Part shown: one piece after another, positions 23,962 through 31,837 of the stretch
Numbering within the stretch: the stretch's first letter is position 1
How the letters are laid out: every line of letters starts with the position of its first letter
Assembly (NCBI RefSeq): GCF_001463745.1
Contig: NZ_BBWJ01000004.1
Coordinates: forward strand, 248,001-312,000
Direction of reading: 5' to 3'
From: Aureimonas sp. AU22
Lineage (GTDB): Bacteria > Pseudomonadota > Alphaproteobacteria > Rhizobiales > Rhizobiaceae
Length of the DNA: 64,000 nucleotides
The notes under the pieces: generated by a model
The model's database searches: none
Seen by the model: only the letters and a program-made list of their open reading frames with translations
What the model was told of the DNA's origin: nothing
Position numbers and translations under genes: made by a program

Positions 23962-24897
23962 TCAAGGTAGCCGTGCCACCCGCTCCGTCAGAAGCGCATA
24001 GAAGGCGTCCGCATTTCCAGATCGGACGAAGAACGCGTTCTTCGGCCGGTCGGTGACGCCCCAGTAGTCCACCACTGTCATGCCGCGCGTGAGCTGGCTG
24101 CCGGTTTCGACCTCGATGTTCACCTGCCGCCCCTCGAAAAGCTCGGGCTTGACGAGGAAAGCGGTCACGCACGGGTCGTGGAGGGGCGCGCCGTCCCAGC
24201 CGAACTTCTGGAGATCGTAGACCTCGGAAAAGGACAGCATCGCCGCGACGGCCGCGCCCGATTTGTTGCCGATGGCCCGGAACGCCTCGATGCGCGGCGC
24301 TGTCGAGTGCATCCCGTGCGTCGCGTCGAGCGGCAGGACCGTGATGTCGGCGCCGCTGGCGAAGACCGATGCTGCGGCCTCCGGATCGACATAGACGTTG
24401 AATTCGGCGGTCGGCGTCACGTTGCCGACCTCGAAATAGGCGCCGCCCATGAGGACGATGCCTTCGAGCCGCTCGGCGATGTCCGGCGCCTTCAGGAGCG
24501 CCAGCGCAACATTGGTGAGCGGGCCTAGCGCGGCGATGGTCACGGTCTTCGGCTCGTGCGCGCGCACCGTGTCGATGATGAAGTCGACGCCATGGCCTGG
24601 CGCCAGGGGATTGGCGGGCGGCGGCAGGTCGGGCCCGTCGAGCCCCGTCTCGCCATGCACGTGCTCGGCGGTGACGAGCGGTCGAAGGAACGGCCGCTCG
24701 GCCCCGGCATGGACCGGAATGTCGGCCCGCCCCGCGAGTTCGGCGATGCGCCGCGCATTGGCGGAGGCGAGGTGCAGCGGCACGTTGCCGGCCACCGCTA
24801 CGATGCCGAGAACCTCGAGTTCGGGCGAACCGAGCGCCGCGAGGATCGCGATCGCGTCGTCCTGCCCCGGGTCGGTATCGAAGATGATCTTGCGCAA
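23962..24897 (-). CDS. Inosine-uridine-preferring nucleoside hydrolase family
   Basis: 311 residues from a TTG at 24897, selected because a perfect AGGAGG lies six bases upstream and the next residues RKIIFDTDPGQDDAIAIL are the family start. DTDPGQDD is the calcium and ribose-binding cluster. Other motifs are TIAALGPLTNVALAL, MGGAYFEVGNVTP-AEFN, and DPCVTAFLV. It hydrolyses nucleosides to free base and ribose. It lies between the BMP binding protein and the transporter operon, fitting use of imported nucleosides. Confidence 0.92.
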   Translation of the reverse strand: MRKIIFDTDPGQDDAIAILAALGSPELEVLGIVAVAGNVPLHLASANARRIAELAGRADIPVHAGAERPFLRPLVTAEHVHGETGLDGPDLPPPANPLAPGHGVDFIIDTVRAHEPKTVTIAALGPLTNVALALLKAPDIAERLEGIVLMGGAYFEVGNVTPTAEFNVYVDPEAAASVFASGADITVLPLDATHGMHSTAPRIEAFRAIGNKSGAAVAAMLSFSEVYDLQKFGWDGAPLHDPCVTAFLVKPELFEGRQVNIEVETGSQLTRGMTVVDYWGVTDRPKNAFFVRSGNADAFYALLTERVARLP

Positions 24898-24957
24898 CGT
24901 CGGCCTCCTGATGCGTCCGGTCCCGCGCATAGCATTGCGCAGCCCGGAACGCGAAAC

Positions 24958-24976
24958 GGCGCCCGAAGGGGGCGCC
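24958..24976 (-). terminator. Hairpin terminator after the BMP binding protein
   Basis: GGCGCCC and GGGCGCC pair around five bases, 28 bases past the stop of the leftward gene. On the minus strand the hairpin is followed by GTTTCG, a short T run. It would separate the abundant binding protein message from the nucleoside hydrolase. Confidence 0.5.
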
Positions 24977-25004
24977 GCCGCGAATGCCGGACCGGCCGCC
25001 CCGA

Positions 25005-26003
25005 TCAATAGGGGCAGGCGTTGTCCGTGTTGTAGTTGTGGACGGTGATCGTGCCGGCGATGATGTCGGCCTTGGCCTTCTCGACCGCCGCCGTCATCTC
25101 GGGCGTGATGAGGTCCTTGTTGTTGTCGTCCATCGCGTAGCCGACGCCGTCCTCCTTGAGGCCGAGCGTCTGCGTGCCGGCCGTCCACTGGCCGCCCTGC
25201 GCGTCCTTGAAGGCCTGGTAGACCGCGTTGTCGACGCGCTTGACCATGGAGGTCAGGACCTTGCCGGGATGCAGCATGTTCTGGTTGGAATCGACGCCGA
25301 TGCCGAGCTTGCCCGCATCCGCCACCGCCTGCAGCACGCCGATGCCGGTGGCGCCCGCCGCGTGGAACACGACGTCGGCGCCCTGGTCCATCTGCGAACG
25401 GGCGAGTTCGCCGCCGCGCACCGGATCGTTCCAGGCCGCGGCCGTGGTACCGGTCATGTTCTCGAGATACTTGGCATCGCTCTTGGCCGCGAGCACGCCG
25501 CCCTTGTAGCCGCAGGCGAAGTTGCGGATCAGCGGGATGTCCATGCCGCCGACGAAGCCGACCGTGCCCGTCTGCGACTTCAGCGCCGCGAGCATGCCGA
25601 CGAGGTAGGAGCCCTCCTCCTCCTTGAAGAGGATCGAGCGCACGTTCGGACGATCCACCACCGTGTCGATGATCGCGAACTGGAGGTTGGGATATTCCTT
25701 GGCGACGTTCTCCATCGCCGCCTGCTGCGCGAAGCCGACGCCGATGATCGGCGAGTGCCCGTCCCGCGCGAAGCGCCGCAGCACCTGCTCGCGCTGGGTC
25801 TCGTTCTGCATCTCGAACTCGCGATACGCGACGCCCGTCTCCGCCTTGAAGCGTTCGGCACCGTTGAAGGCCGCCTCGTTGAAGGACTTGTCGAACTTGC
25901 CGCCCAGATCGAAGATCACGGCGGGCTTGAACTCGGCGGCGAGCGCCTGGCCGACGAGACCAAGCGAGCAGGCGGCCATCAGGCCGGCGAGAAGATGCTT
26001 CAT
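25005..26003 (-). CDS. BMP-family nucleoside-binding protein
   Basis: 332 residues from the ATG at 26003. A Sec signal peptide MKHLLAGLMAACSLGLVGQA-LA is followed by FKPAVIFDLGGKFDKSFNEA, the Bmp/PnrA start with the D-x-x-G...D-x-S-F-N-E pattern. FVGGMDIPLI and ADVVFHAAGATGIGVLQA line the ligand cleft. It captures nucleosides in the periplasm for the permeases at 19087-21194. Ends DNACPY. Confidence 0.93.
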   Translation of the reverse strand: MKHLLAGLMAACSLGLVGQALAAEFKPAVIFDLGGKFDKSFNEAAFNGAERFKAETGVAYREFEMQNETQREQVLRRFARDGHSPIIGVGFAQQAAMENVAKEYPNLQFAIIDTVVDRPNVRSILFKEEEGSYLVGMLAALKSQTGTVGFVGGMDIPLIRNFACGYKGGVLAAKSDAKYLENMTGTTAAAWNDPVRGGELARSQMDQGADVVFHAAGATGIGVLQAVADAGKLGIGVDSNQNMLHPGKVLTSMVKRVDNAVYQAFKDAQGGQWTAGTQTLGLKEDGVGYAMDDNNKDLITPEMTAAVEKAKADIIAGTITVHNYNTDNACPY

Positions 26004-26070
26004 GGGTTGGGTCTGTCCCTGTTTCGCGAAGACGGCCACGGCCGATCACGAAAGGCGATCGCCCCACGTG

Positions 26071-26112
26071 AAAAGGCCAGCCATGCCAGTCCGCGGACTG
26101 GCATGGCTGGCC
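26071..26112 (-). terminator. Very long palindromic terminator of msrA
   Basis: Bases 26075-26112 form a perfect 38-base palindrome: the 19-base arm starts GGCCAGCCATGCCAG and is repeated inverted with no spacer. On the minus strand it is followed at once by TTTTC. It lies 58 bases beyond the msrA stop and 71 before the BMP binding protein start. An intrinsic terminator is likely; the arm is much longer than usual. Confidence 0.7.
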
Positions 26113-26169
26113 ATCATACTGAACGCAGAACCCCGCCACCCGCAAGGGCGAGCGAGGCGGTGGCCCCAG

Positions 26170-26841
26170 CTATTCCGCCGCCACCGCACCCAGACCCACG
26201 GGGCAGCTCACGCCCGTGCCCCCGAGGCCGCAATAGCCCCGCGGGTTCTTGGCGAGATACTGCTGGTGATAATCCTCGGCGTAGTAGAATTCCGGCGCAG
26301 TCATGATCTCGGTGGTGATCTCGCCGCGATGCCCGGCCTTCGCGAGTGCCACCTGATAAGCATCGCGGGCAGCTTCGGCCGCCACGCGCTGGCTTTCGTC
26401 CGTCCAGTAGATGCCGGAGCGATACTGCGTGCCGACGTCGTTGCCCTGACGCATTCCCTGCGTCGGGTCATGGGACTCGAAGAAGGTCTTCAGCAGGGTC
26501 TCGTAGGAGACAACAGTCGGATCGTAGGCCACGAACACGACCTCGTTGTGCCCCGTGCGACCCGAACAGACCTCCTCATAGGTCGGGTTGGGTGTCGAGC
26601 CGGCGGCATAGCCGACCGCCGTCGTCACCACGCCGGGCAGCTGCCAGAACTTGCGCTCGGCGCCCCAGAAGCATCCGAGACCGAAGACGGCCGTCCGGGT
26701 GCCCGCGGGGAACGGGCCCTTCAGGGGCGCGCCCGACACGAAATGCGTCTCCGCCGTCGGGATGGCGCCGGCGCGGCGCGGCAGCGCTTCGTCGGCCGTC
26801 GGCAGGGTCGTCTTCTTCATCAGTCGATCCAGAAAGGACAT
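26170..26841 (-). CDS. msrA: Peptide methionine sulfoxide reductase A
   Basis: 223 residues. [14 protein letters not shown] holds the catalytic Cys57 in the GCFWG motif; [17 protein letters not shown] and [14 protein letters not shown] are family motifs. The C-terminal [15 protein letters not shown] has the recycling cysteines. It reduces methionine-S-sulfoxide in damaged proteins using thioredoxin. The 50-residue N-terminal extension ([20 protein letters not shown]) is the long bacterial form and has no signal peptide. Confidence 0.96.
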   Translation of the reverse strand: MSFLDRLMKKTTLPTADEALPRRAGAIPTAETHFVSGAPLKGPFPAGTRTAVFGLGCFWGAERKFWQLPGVVTTAVGYAAGSTPNPTYEEVCSGRTGHNEVVFVAYDPTVVSYETLLKTFFESHDPTQGMRQGNDVGTQYRSGIYWTDESQRVAAEAARDAYQVALAKAGHRGEITTEIMTAPEFYYAEDYHQQYLAKNPRGYCGLGGTGVSCPVGLGAVAAE

Positions 26842-26845
26842 GGGT

Positions 26846-27178
26846 TCACCTCAGGGTTCGCGCGGGCCGGCGAGGCGGCCGGCCGACGAAAAGAAACAGG
26901 ATTCCGGCAAGGCCGATGACGATGGACGCAGGCTGGCGGCCGATCTCGCTGGCCAGAGTGGCGCCCCGCCCCTCCGCCGCGAAGACGCCGCTGGCTGACG
27001 CGGTTCCGGTCGCAGCGTCGAAGAGGCCGAGGCCCACGGTGCGCGCCGCCGCTTCCAGAGGCATCAGCATGGTCGTCCCGGATGCCAGCGACCGGGCAAT
27101 GTCGCCGACCGCAAGCGCCGTTGCCGCCGCCAGGAGAAGACATCCCGCAATCCGCACCAACCAGGCCAGCAGCCGCAT
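26846..27178 (-). CDS. Small inner-membrane protein, conserved alphaproteobacterial type
   Basis: 110 residues with two hydrophobic helices, near residues 5-24 ([20 protein letters not shown]) and 83-97 ([17 protein letters not shown]), separated by a loop of about 55 residues, and a basic tail [11 protein letters not shown]. It resembles uncharacterised two-span membrane proteins common in Hyphomicrobiales. The stop lies five bases before the msrA ATG, so the two are probably co-transcribed. Function unknown. Confidence 0.7.
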   Translation of the reverse strand: MRLLAWLVRIAGCLLLAAATALAVGDIARSLASGTTMLMPLEAAARTVGLGLFDAATGTASASGVFAAEGRGATLASEIGRQPASIVIGLAGILFLFVGRPPRRPARTLR

Positions 27179-27453
27179 CGTCTCGCCTCCTCCTCGAACC
27201 GGTCACCGCGACCCGGCGGCCTGTCGATATCACAGGGCACCTTGCGGCGGTGCGGCGTCTCGCCAAGATATGGTTTCCGCGCGACGCCGGCGCAACGTCG
27301 ACCGCGGCGAACGCGGAAGGATGCCCGCCGCCTCGCCCCCGTGGCTTTTGTCCCGCGCCCCTATGAAACCGCTTGCCAGAGCAAGCGTTCCAGTGATAGT
27401 CCGCGCCCACCGTACCGAGGCCCGGGCCACAAGCCCGAAGCCGCGACCGGTCA

Positions 27454-27543
27454 GGAGGGGTGGCCGAGTGGTTGAAGGCGCACGCCTGGAAAGTGTGTAT
27501 ACGGGAAACCGTATCGGGGGTTCGAATCCCCCTCCCTCCGCCA
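27454..27543 (+). tRNA. tRNA-Ser(GGA)
   Basis: Acceptor GGAGGGG pairs with TCCCTCC (one G-T), then discriminator G and encoded CCA. The long variable arm TACGGGAAACCGTA is typical of serine tRNA. The anticodon loop CTGGAAA gives anticodon GGA (27488-27490). T arm GGGGG-TTCGAAT-CCCCC. Confidence 0.96.
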
Positions 27544-27807
27544 GAGTCCTCCGCCGCCAATTTCATTTATCGATTGCAGGCATCTAATCTAGCTTCTCAC
27601 TGCCATCTATCGACGGGCGGCATGCTGCGGCAGGTGAGACCGCGAAGGGCGACCGAGTGAGCGCGTGCCCACCAACTCGACGCAGACGGGGAAGAAAGCG
27701 TCGAGGGCAACTGAGACGGGGCCGAACGAGCATGTGGCGATGTCTGGCGATGAGCGAGCCGAACCGTGGTTCGATCGTCAGCAGGCTACGCTCGACGCGA
27801 GCTTTCG

Positions 27808-28602
27808 TTACGGGCGGCCCCCAGTGCTGGGACCGTCCGCCTCTACGGCTGCGACCAGCTTTTCCACTTCCGCCACGTCCCATTGTACCAGGTCGTCTCT
27901 CGCACCGCGCTTCAAGAGCGATGTGCTGACCACAACGCTGTCGGCAACCTGCAGTGCCTGACGGATATTTTGCGCGGTGACGCTTCCGCCAATCACGATC
28001 GGACGCGAGACGCCGGCATTCCGCGCTGCGGTGACGCGCGCCAGACTGTCTTCGAAGGTCGCGCCCGTGAGGACAAGAGCATCGGCCCCCATGTTCTGTG
28101 CCCAGAGCGCCGCGGCTTCGTGGGGCACAGGCGACAAAGGTTGGCATGTGCGGTCGTGGACGTCCGCGAGAATCTGAATATCCTTGCGTTCCAGCAGCGA
28201 ACGATAGTCGGTCGCCTCGACCGACAACGCTTGTCGCAATCCTTCCGCGTTGACAGCCGCCCCGACGAAGATCTTGAGCCTTACGAAGTCAGCATCTACC
28301 GCATCGGCGATGGCGAGAGGCGCAATGGCGTCATGGGCCTGAACGATGATCCCGAGGTGGATATCCGGAAAGCTGCGCCGGAAGAGACGCCCCAGCACCG
28401 ACATCCGGGCCACGGTTTGCTGCGTCGCGGGCCCCGTCTCCCCTGTCTCGTCCTGAATCTTGATCGCACGGATCCCGCCTTGGATGAACACCTCCGCATT
28501 GGCGAGAAGATAGTCCTCGTACCAGGAGATCGGCATTCGATTTCCGCCTCGGAAGGGGGGAAACTGAAGGGCCGCGATCACAGAAGGCAGAGGTCGAGAC
28601 AT
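27808..28602 (-). CDS. BtpA/SgcQ-family TIM-barrel protein
   Basis: 264 residues from the ATG at 28602. The family is shown by ANAEVFIQGGIRAIKIQDET, a core with FVRLKIFVGAAVNAEG and ILADVHDRTCQPL, and the C-terminal GGSVTAQNIRQALQVADSVV-STSLLKRG, a phosphate-binding barrel end. E. coli SgcQ lies in a sugar operon and BtpA affects photosystem I; the reaction is not established for either. Here it is divergent from a DeoR regulator of a sugar-type cluster, suggesting a role with a phosphorylated sugar or nucleoside-like substrate. Confidence 0.85.
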   Translation of the reverse strand: MSRPLPSVIAALQFPPFRGGNRMPISWYEDYLLANAEVFIQGGIRAIKIQDETGETGPATQQTVARMSVLGRLFRRSFPDIHLGIIVQAHDAIAPLAIADAVDADFVRLKIFVGAAVNAEGLRQALSVEATDYRSLLERKDIQILADVHDRTCQPLSPVPHEAAALWAQNMGADALVLTGATFEDSLARVTAARNAGVSRPIVIGGSVTAQNIRQALQVADSVVVSTSLLKRGARDDLVQWDVAEVEKLVAAVEADGPSTGGRP

Positions 28603-28716
28603 GGTGGCTCGCAAGGATCGATCTTTCGCAAAGGCTGAAAATTCGGCGGCGAAAAGGAGAATCGGCTAGCATAATCGGGAGACCCGACCCGACTTTCCTC
28701 CATTCGGCTTTACCAG

Positions 28717-29490
28717 ATGCCATCTTTGAAAGCTATCGAAAGACACCGTCGCATCATCGACCTGCTTCAGGCGGATGGGCGGGTCGACGTCGAACACCTT
28801 TGCGGAGCGCTGGGCGTATCCTCGGTGACGGTCCGCGCCGATCTCCTGTATCTCGAGAAAGCGCAAGTCCTTCGCCGGATCCGGGGCGGCGCCATCGCCG
28901 TGCGCCCCAGTCGTTACGAACGTCCGATCGATCTCAATGCTTCACTGCACGGCGAGGAGAAGGACGCCATCGCGGCCGTAGCGGCGGAGATGATCCGGGA
29001 CGGCGAAACCGTGATCATCGATACAGGCTCCACCATGGCGGCGCTTGCCACAGCCTTCCCCCGCAGCCTCACCGACGTAGCGGTCGTCACCAACGCCCTG
29101 AACGTTGCGACAGCGCTGGCGAACCATCCCGGGGTCACGGTCATCGTGACGGGCGGGACGGTCCGCCCACAACTCAATTCGCTCGTATCCCCGTTCGGGA
29201 CCCTTCTTCTGGCTGAGATCAATGCCGACGTCGCCTTCATGAGTTGCGCCGGCGTCGAGCCTCGTAAGGGATTCACCAACAGCAACTGGCAGGAGGCGGA
29301 AATCAAGAAGGCGATGATCCAGGCTGCAAGCCGCGTGATCTTTCTTGCCGACCACTCCAAGCTCGGACACGTCGCAACCGCTCGCATCGCGGCGCTGGAG
29401 GAAGCCGACCTTCTCATCACCGACAAAGGCGCCTCCGCCGACACCATTCGAGAACTGAAGGCGTCCGGTCTGGAAGTCGCGATCGCATAA
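28717..29490 (+). CDS. DeoR-family transcriptional regulator
   Basis: 257 residues. The N-terminal winged helix has RHRRIIDLLQADGRVDVEHL and GVSSVTVRADLLYLEKAQVL. The C-terminal DeoRC sensor has VIIDTGSTMAALATAFPRSL and VVTNALNVATALANHPGVTV, the sugar-phosphate-binding isomerase-like fold. It lies between the BtpA-like gene and the first SIS gene and probably represses both directions until a sugar phosphate is bound. TTTCGAAA-type palindromes in the two AT-rich gaps downstream are candidate sites. Confidence 0.93.
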   Translation: MPSLKAIERHRRIIDLLQADGRVDVEHLCGALGVSSVTVRADLLYLEKAQVLRRIRGGAIAVRPSRYERPIDLNASLHGEEKDAIAAVAAEMIRDGETVIIDTGSTMAALATAFPRSLTDVAVVTNALNVATALANHPGVTVIVTGGTVRPQLNSLVSPFGTLLLAEINADVAFMSCAGVEPRKGFTNSNWQEAEIKKAMIQAASRVIFLADHSKLGHVATARIAALEEADLLITDKGASADTIRELKASGLEVAIA

Positions 29491-29508
29491 ATTTTCACAA
29501 TCATCTAA

Positions 29509-29541
29509 ATCGAAAGACATCGAAACCATAATTTTCGAAAA
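29509..29541. promoter_or_regulatory. Candidate DeoR operators before the first SIS gene
   Basis: Two direct copies of ATCGAAA (10-base period, from 29509) are followed by the perfect palindrome TTTTCGAAAA at 29532-29541. The same TTTCGAAAA core recurs at 31739 before the amidohydrolase gene. The stretch is AT-rich against a GC-rich background, as promoter regions here are. Confidence 0.45.
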
Positions 29542-29616
29542 CTTTCCTTGTGCTGGGATAGGCTTCGGTTGGAAAACTTTGACACGACGTTCATTCCGAT
29601 CTCGACGAGCCCAACG

Positions 29617-30705
29617 ATGCCCCTCCCCCAACCCGCCGCCGTCTCCCCGAGCTTCGAGCCGATGCTCGCCGACATCCGCCGCCAACCGCAGGTCTTGGCC
29701 GGCCTCCTTGCCCGCCGCGACGAGATCGCCGCCTTCGCCCAGAACGCATTGACGCCGGATGCGGGCGGGCGTCTCTATGCTTTTGGGAGCGGAGACGGTT
29801 GGTTCGCATCCCGCGCCGCATTCGGAGGCACCGGGGCCAGCGGCGTCAGCGGGCTGGACTTCCTCCTGAACACAGCACCTGCTCTCGGCGCGAGGGACCG
29901 TGCCATCGGGATTTCCATGTCCGGCAACGTCGACCGCACGCTGGAAGCCGCCGAGGCGGCACTTGCTGCCGGCGCTAGTGTTTCGCTGCTCACCAACGGC
30001 ATGGGCGGACGGATCGGCGCACTCGGGCTTGCGCGGTTTTCACTCGACATCCCGGACCTCGCGCCCTTCCTCTGCGGCACGTCGAGCTATGTCGCGACCC
30101 TGGCCGTCCTTGCCATGGCGGCGCAGGGCAATGACTGGGCGGACGAACTGGACGCGCTCGTCGGCGAGTTGCCCCGCTTCATCGAGGAGACGCACGCCCT
30201 GTTCGGTGGCGCCGCTGGCCTTGCGTCATGCAGCGGCGTGCGTTTCCTCGGTGTGGGCACGAGTGTGGCAACCGCCGACTACGGCGCGGCGAAATGTGTG
30301 GAGGTCACCACCGTTCCCGCCTGGAGCGACGATATCGAAGAGTTCGCGCACCGGCAGTACTGGTCGATGAAGCGCGACGAGATCGTCGTTCTCCTTCCCG
30401 TAGATGCCAGATCCGCCGCCTACGCCGATGCAACGGCCGAGGCCCTCAGCCATCTCGACATGCAGGTGGTGGCGATCGAGCCCGCAGATGCTCCCGTTCC
30501 GGAGGCGCGACATCGGATCACCCTGCCCGGCCACCCGCGCCATGCCCCCCTGACCCAGGCTGTCGCACTACAGCTCTTCGCCTACCATCTGGGGATCGCG
30601 AATGGGACCGATCCGAACCGCCGGCTGCACCTCAAGCAGGACGAGACGCGCTTCTCGGTGAGCCGTCGCCTCACGCGCCGCAGCCTGATCGGAACGGGTC
30701 ACTGA
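29617..30705 (+). CDS. SIS-domain sugar isomerase/deglycase-like protein
   Basis: 362 residues from the ATG at 29617. Two SIS domains: the first starts GRLYAFGSGDGWFASRAAF with AIGISMSGNVDRTLEA, the second VRFLGVGTSVATADYGAAKC. Lys226, Glu229 and His245 have the spacing of GlmS Lys485/Glu488/His504 and of FrlB/FraB deglycases. This suggests isomerase, deaminase or deglycase chemistry on a fructosamine-type 6-phosphate. The PfkB kinase gene follows after 16 bases. No clear ribosome site is seen. The exact substrate is not known. Confidence 0.85.
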   Translation: MPLPQPAAVSPSFEPMLADIRRQPQVLAGLLARRDEIAAFAQNALTPDAGGRLYAFGSGDGWFASRAAFGGTGASGVSGLDFLLNTAPALGARDRAIGISMSGNVDRTLEAAEAALAAGASVSLLTNGMGGRIGALGLARFSLDIPDLAPFLCGTSSYVATLAVLAMAAQGNDWADELDALVGELPRFIEETHALFGGAAGLASCSGVRFLGVGTSVATADYGAAKCVEVTTVPAWSDDIEEFAHRQYWSMKRDEIVVLLPVDARSAAYADATAEALSHLDMQVVAIEPADAPVPEARHRITLPGHPRHAPLTQAVALQLFAYHLGIANGTDPNRRLHLKQDETRFSVSRRLTRRSLIGTGH

Positions 30706-30721
30706 CGAGAGAGCAAGCCCG

Positions 30722-31570
30722 ATGGCTCGTCTGGCGGTCGTGGGATACGCATCCATCGATACCATCGTGGTCGAGGGGAAACCACACCGCACGATCGGGG
30801 GCGGCGCCGTTTACGCCGCCCTGTCGGCCGCGCGCTATGGCTCCGAGGTTTCGCTTCACGTGGCCGTCGGCGAGGATTTTCCGACGCACTGGCTCCGGCA
30901 ACTCGAAGCCTTGAACATCGATACGTCATCGGTGGAACGACGCTCGGGCGGCACGCGCCGAGCGCTTCTGCACTACGGCGGGCGGGAGGAGAGGATCGCC
31001 AGCACCGAACGGGACGCGGCTTGGTGGGATCGGACGCGGAGCCTGACGCCGCCCCTGCCTCGGAAGGGTTTCGACGGTTACCTCCTTTGCCCGATGCCGC
31101 CCGAGACCCTGGCAGAATGCCTTTCGCGAGCCTCGGGAGGTTTGTCCGTCGCCGATACGAGCGAGGTCTTCGCTCTCGACGGCGCGAGCCTGAAAAAGGC
31201 ACTAGGACGGTTGGATGTCTTCGCGCCGAGCCTCGAAGAGATCAGGCTTCTGACGGGACGGCACGACGACGAGGAAGCACTGCAGACACTGTCGCACCTC
31301 GTGCCCATCCTCGTCGCCAAACGCGGCCGGGCCGGGCTTACGCGCTTCGCGAAAGGCGAACGACTCGATCACACCATCACCCCTCGGACGGCGATCGATC
31401 CGACCGGGGCGGGCGACGCCACAGTCGGCGCACTCACCACGGCACTGTTGGCGGACTTGTCGCCGGGCCAACAACTGCGCACCGCAGCGCAGGCTGGTGC
31501 GGAAGCCGTCGGCGCGATCGGACCTGGCGCCTTCGGCTGGCAGATCCGGCAGAATTCGAAAGAATTATAG
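30722..31570 (+). CDS. PfkB-family carbohydrate kinase (first copy)
   Basis: 282 residues. The ribokinase fold is shown by IGGGAVYAALSAARYGSEVS near residue 26 and the catalytic DPTGAGDATVGALTTALLA near residue 225, whose second Asp is the base. It lies 16 bases after the SIS gene and probably phosphorylates the sugar that the SIS protein uses, as FrlD/FraD do for FrlB/FraB. The sugar itself cannot be read from sequence. Confidence 0.9.
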   Translation: MARLAVVGYASIDTIVVEGKPHRTIGGGAVYAALSAARYGSEVSLHVAVGEDFPTHWLRQLEALNIDTSSVERRSGGTRRALLHYGGREERIASTERDAAWWDRTRSLTPPLPRKGFDGYLLCPMPPETLAECLSRASGGLSVADTSEVFALDGASLKKALGRLDVFAPSLEEIRLLTGRHDDEEALQTLSHLVPILVAKRGRAGLTRFAKGERLDHTITPRTAIDPTGAGDATVGALTTALLADLSPGQQLRTAAQAGAEAVGAIGPGAFGWQIRQNSKEL

Positions 31571-31837
31571 TTCGCATCAAAAGATGCGCGCCTTCCTGTC
31601 GCACTTCGCCGATCCCCTCCCTCAATGAGCCCGAGCTTCCGAGAAGCCGACATAACGTACTGTTTTATCGCGTTTTTTTGGCGCATCTTTTGCACTGACG
31701 AGGTGGCTGAACGCTTCCAAACCTCGATCTTTCCCGAGTTTCGAAAATTTTCTTTTTTGAAATTTTGAAAATATTTCTTGCGTTGGTTTCTGTGATGCCG
31801 GAAGCTCCCTCGCATAGAAATAAACCACGGGGTCAAC
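31571..31837 (+). promoter_or_regulatory. AT-rich intergenic region with TTTCGAAA/GAAAATTTTC palindromes
   Basis: This 267-base gap is strikingly AT-rich from about 31650. TTTCGAAA (31739-31746) overlaps the perfect palindrome GAAAATTTTC (31743-31752), followed by TTGAAATTTTGAAAATATTT. It probably holds a regulated promoter for the amidohydrolase and transporter genes, with the DeoR protein as likely binder. No gene is seen in it. Confidence 0.45.

Noticed and set aside
26820-27566. Leftward frame with [18 protein letters not shown]
   Set aside because: It is antisense tRNA-Ser read as protein, a classic misannotation, and it also overlaps the real membrane protein gene.
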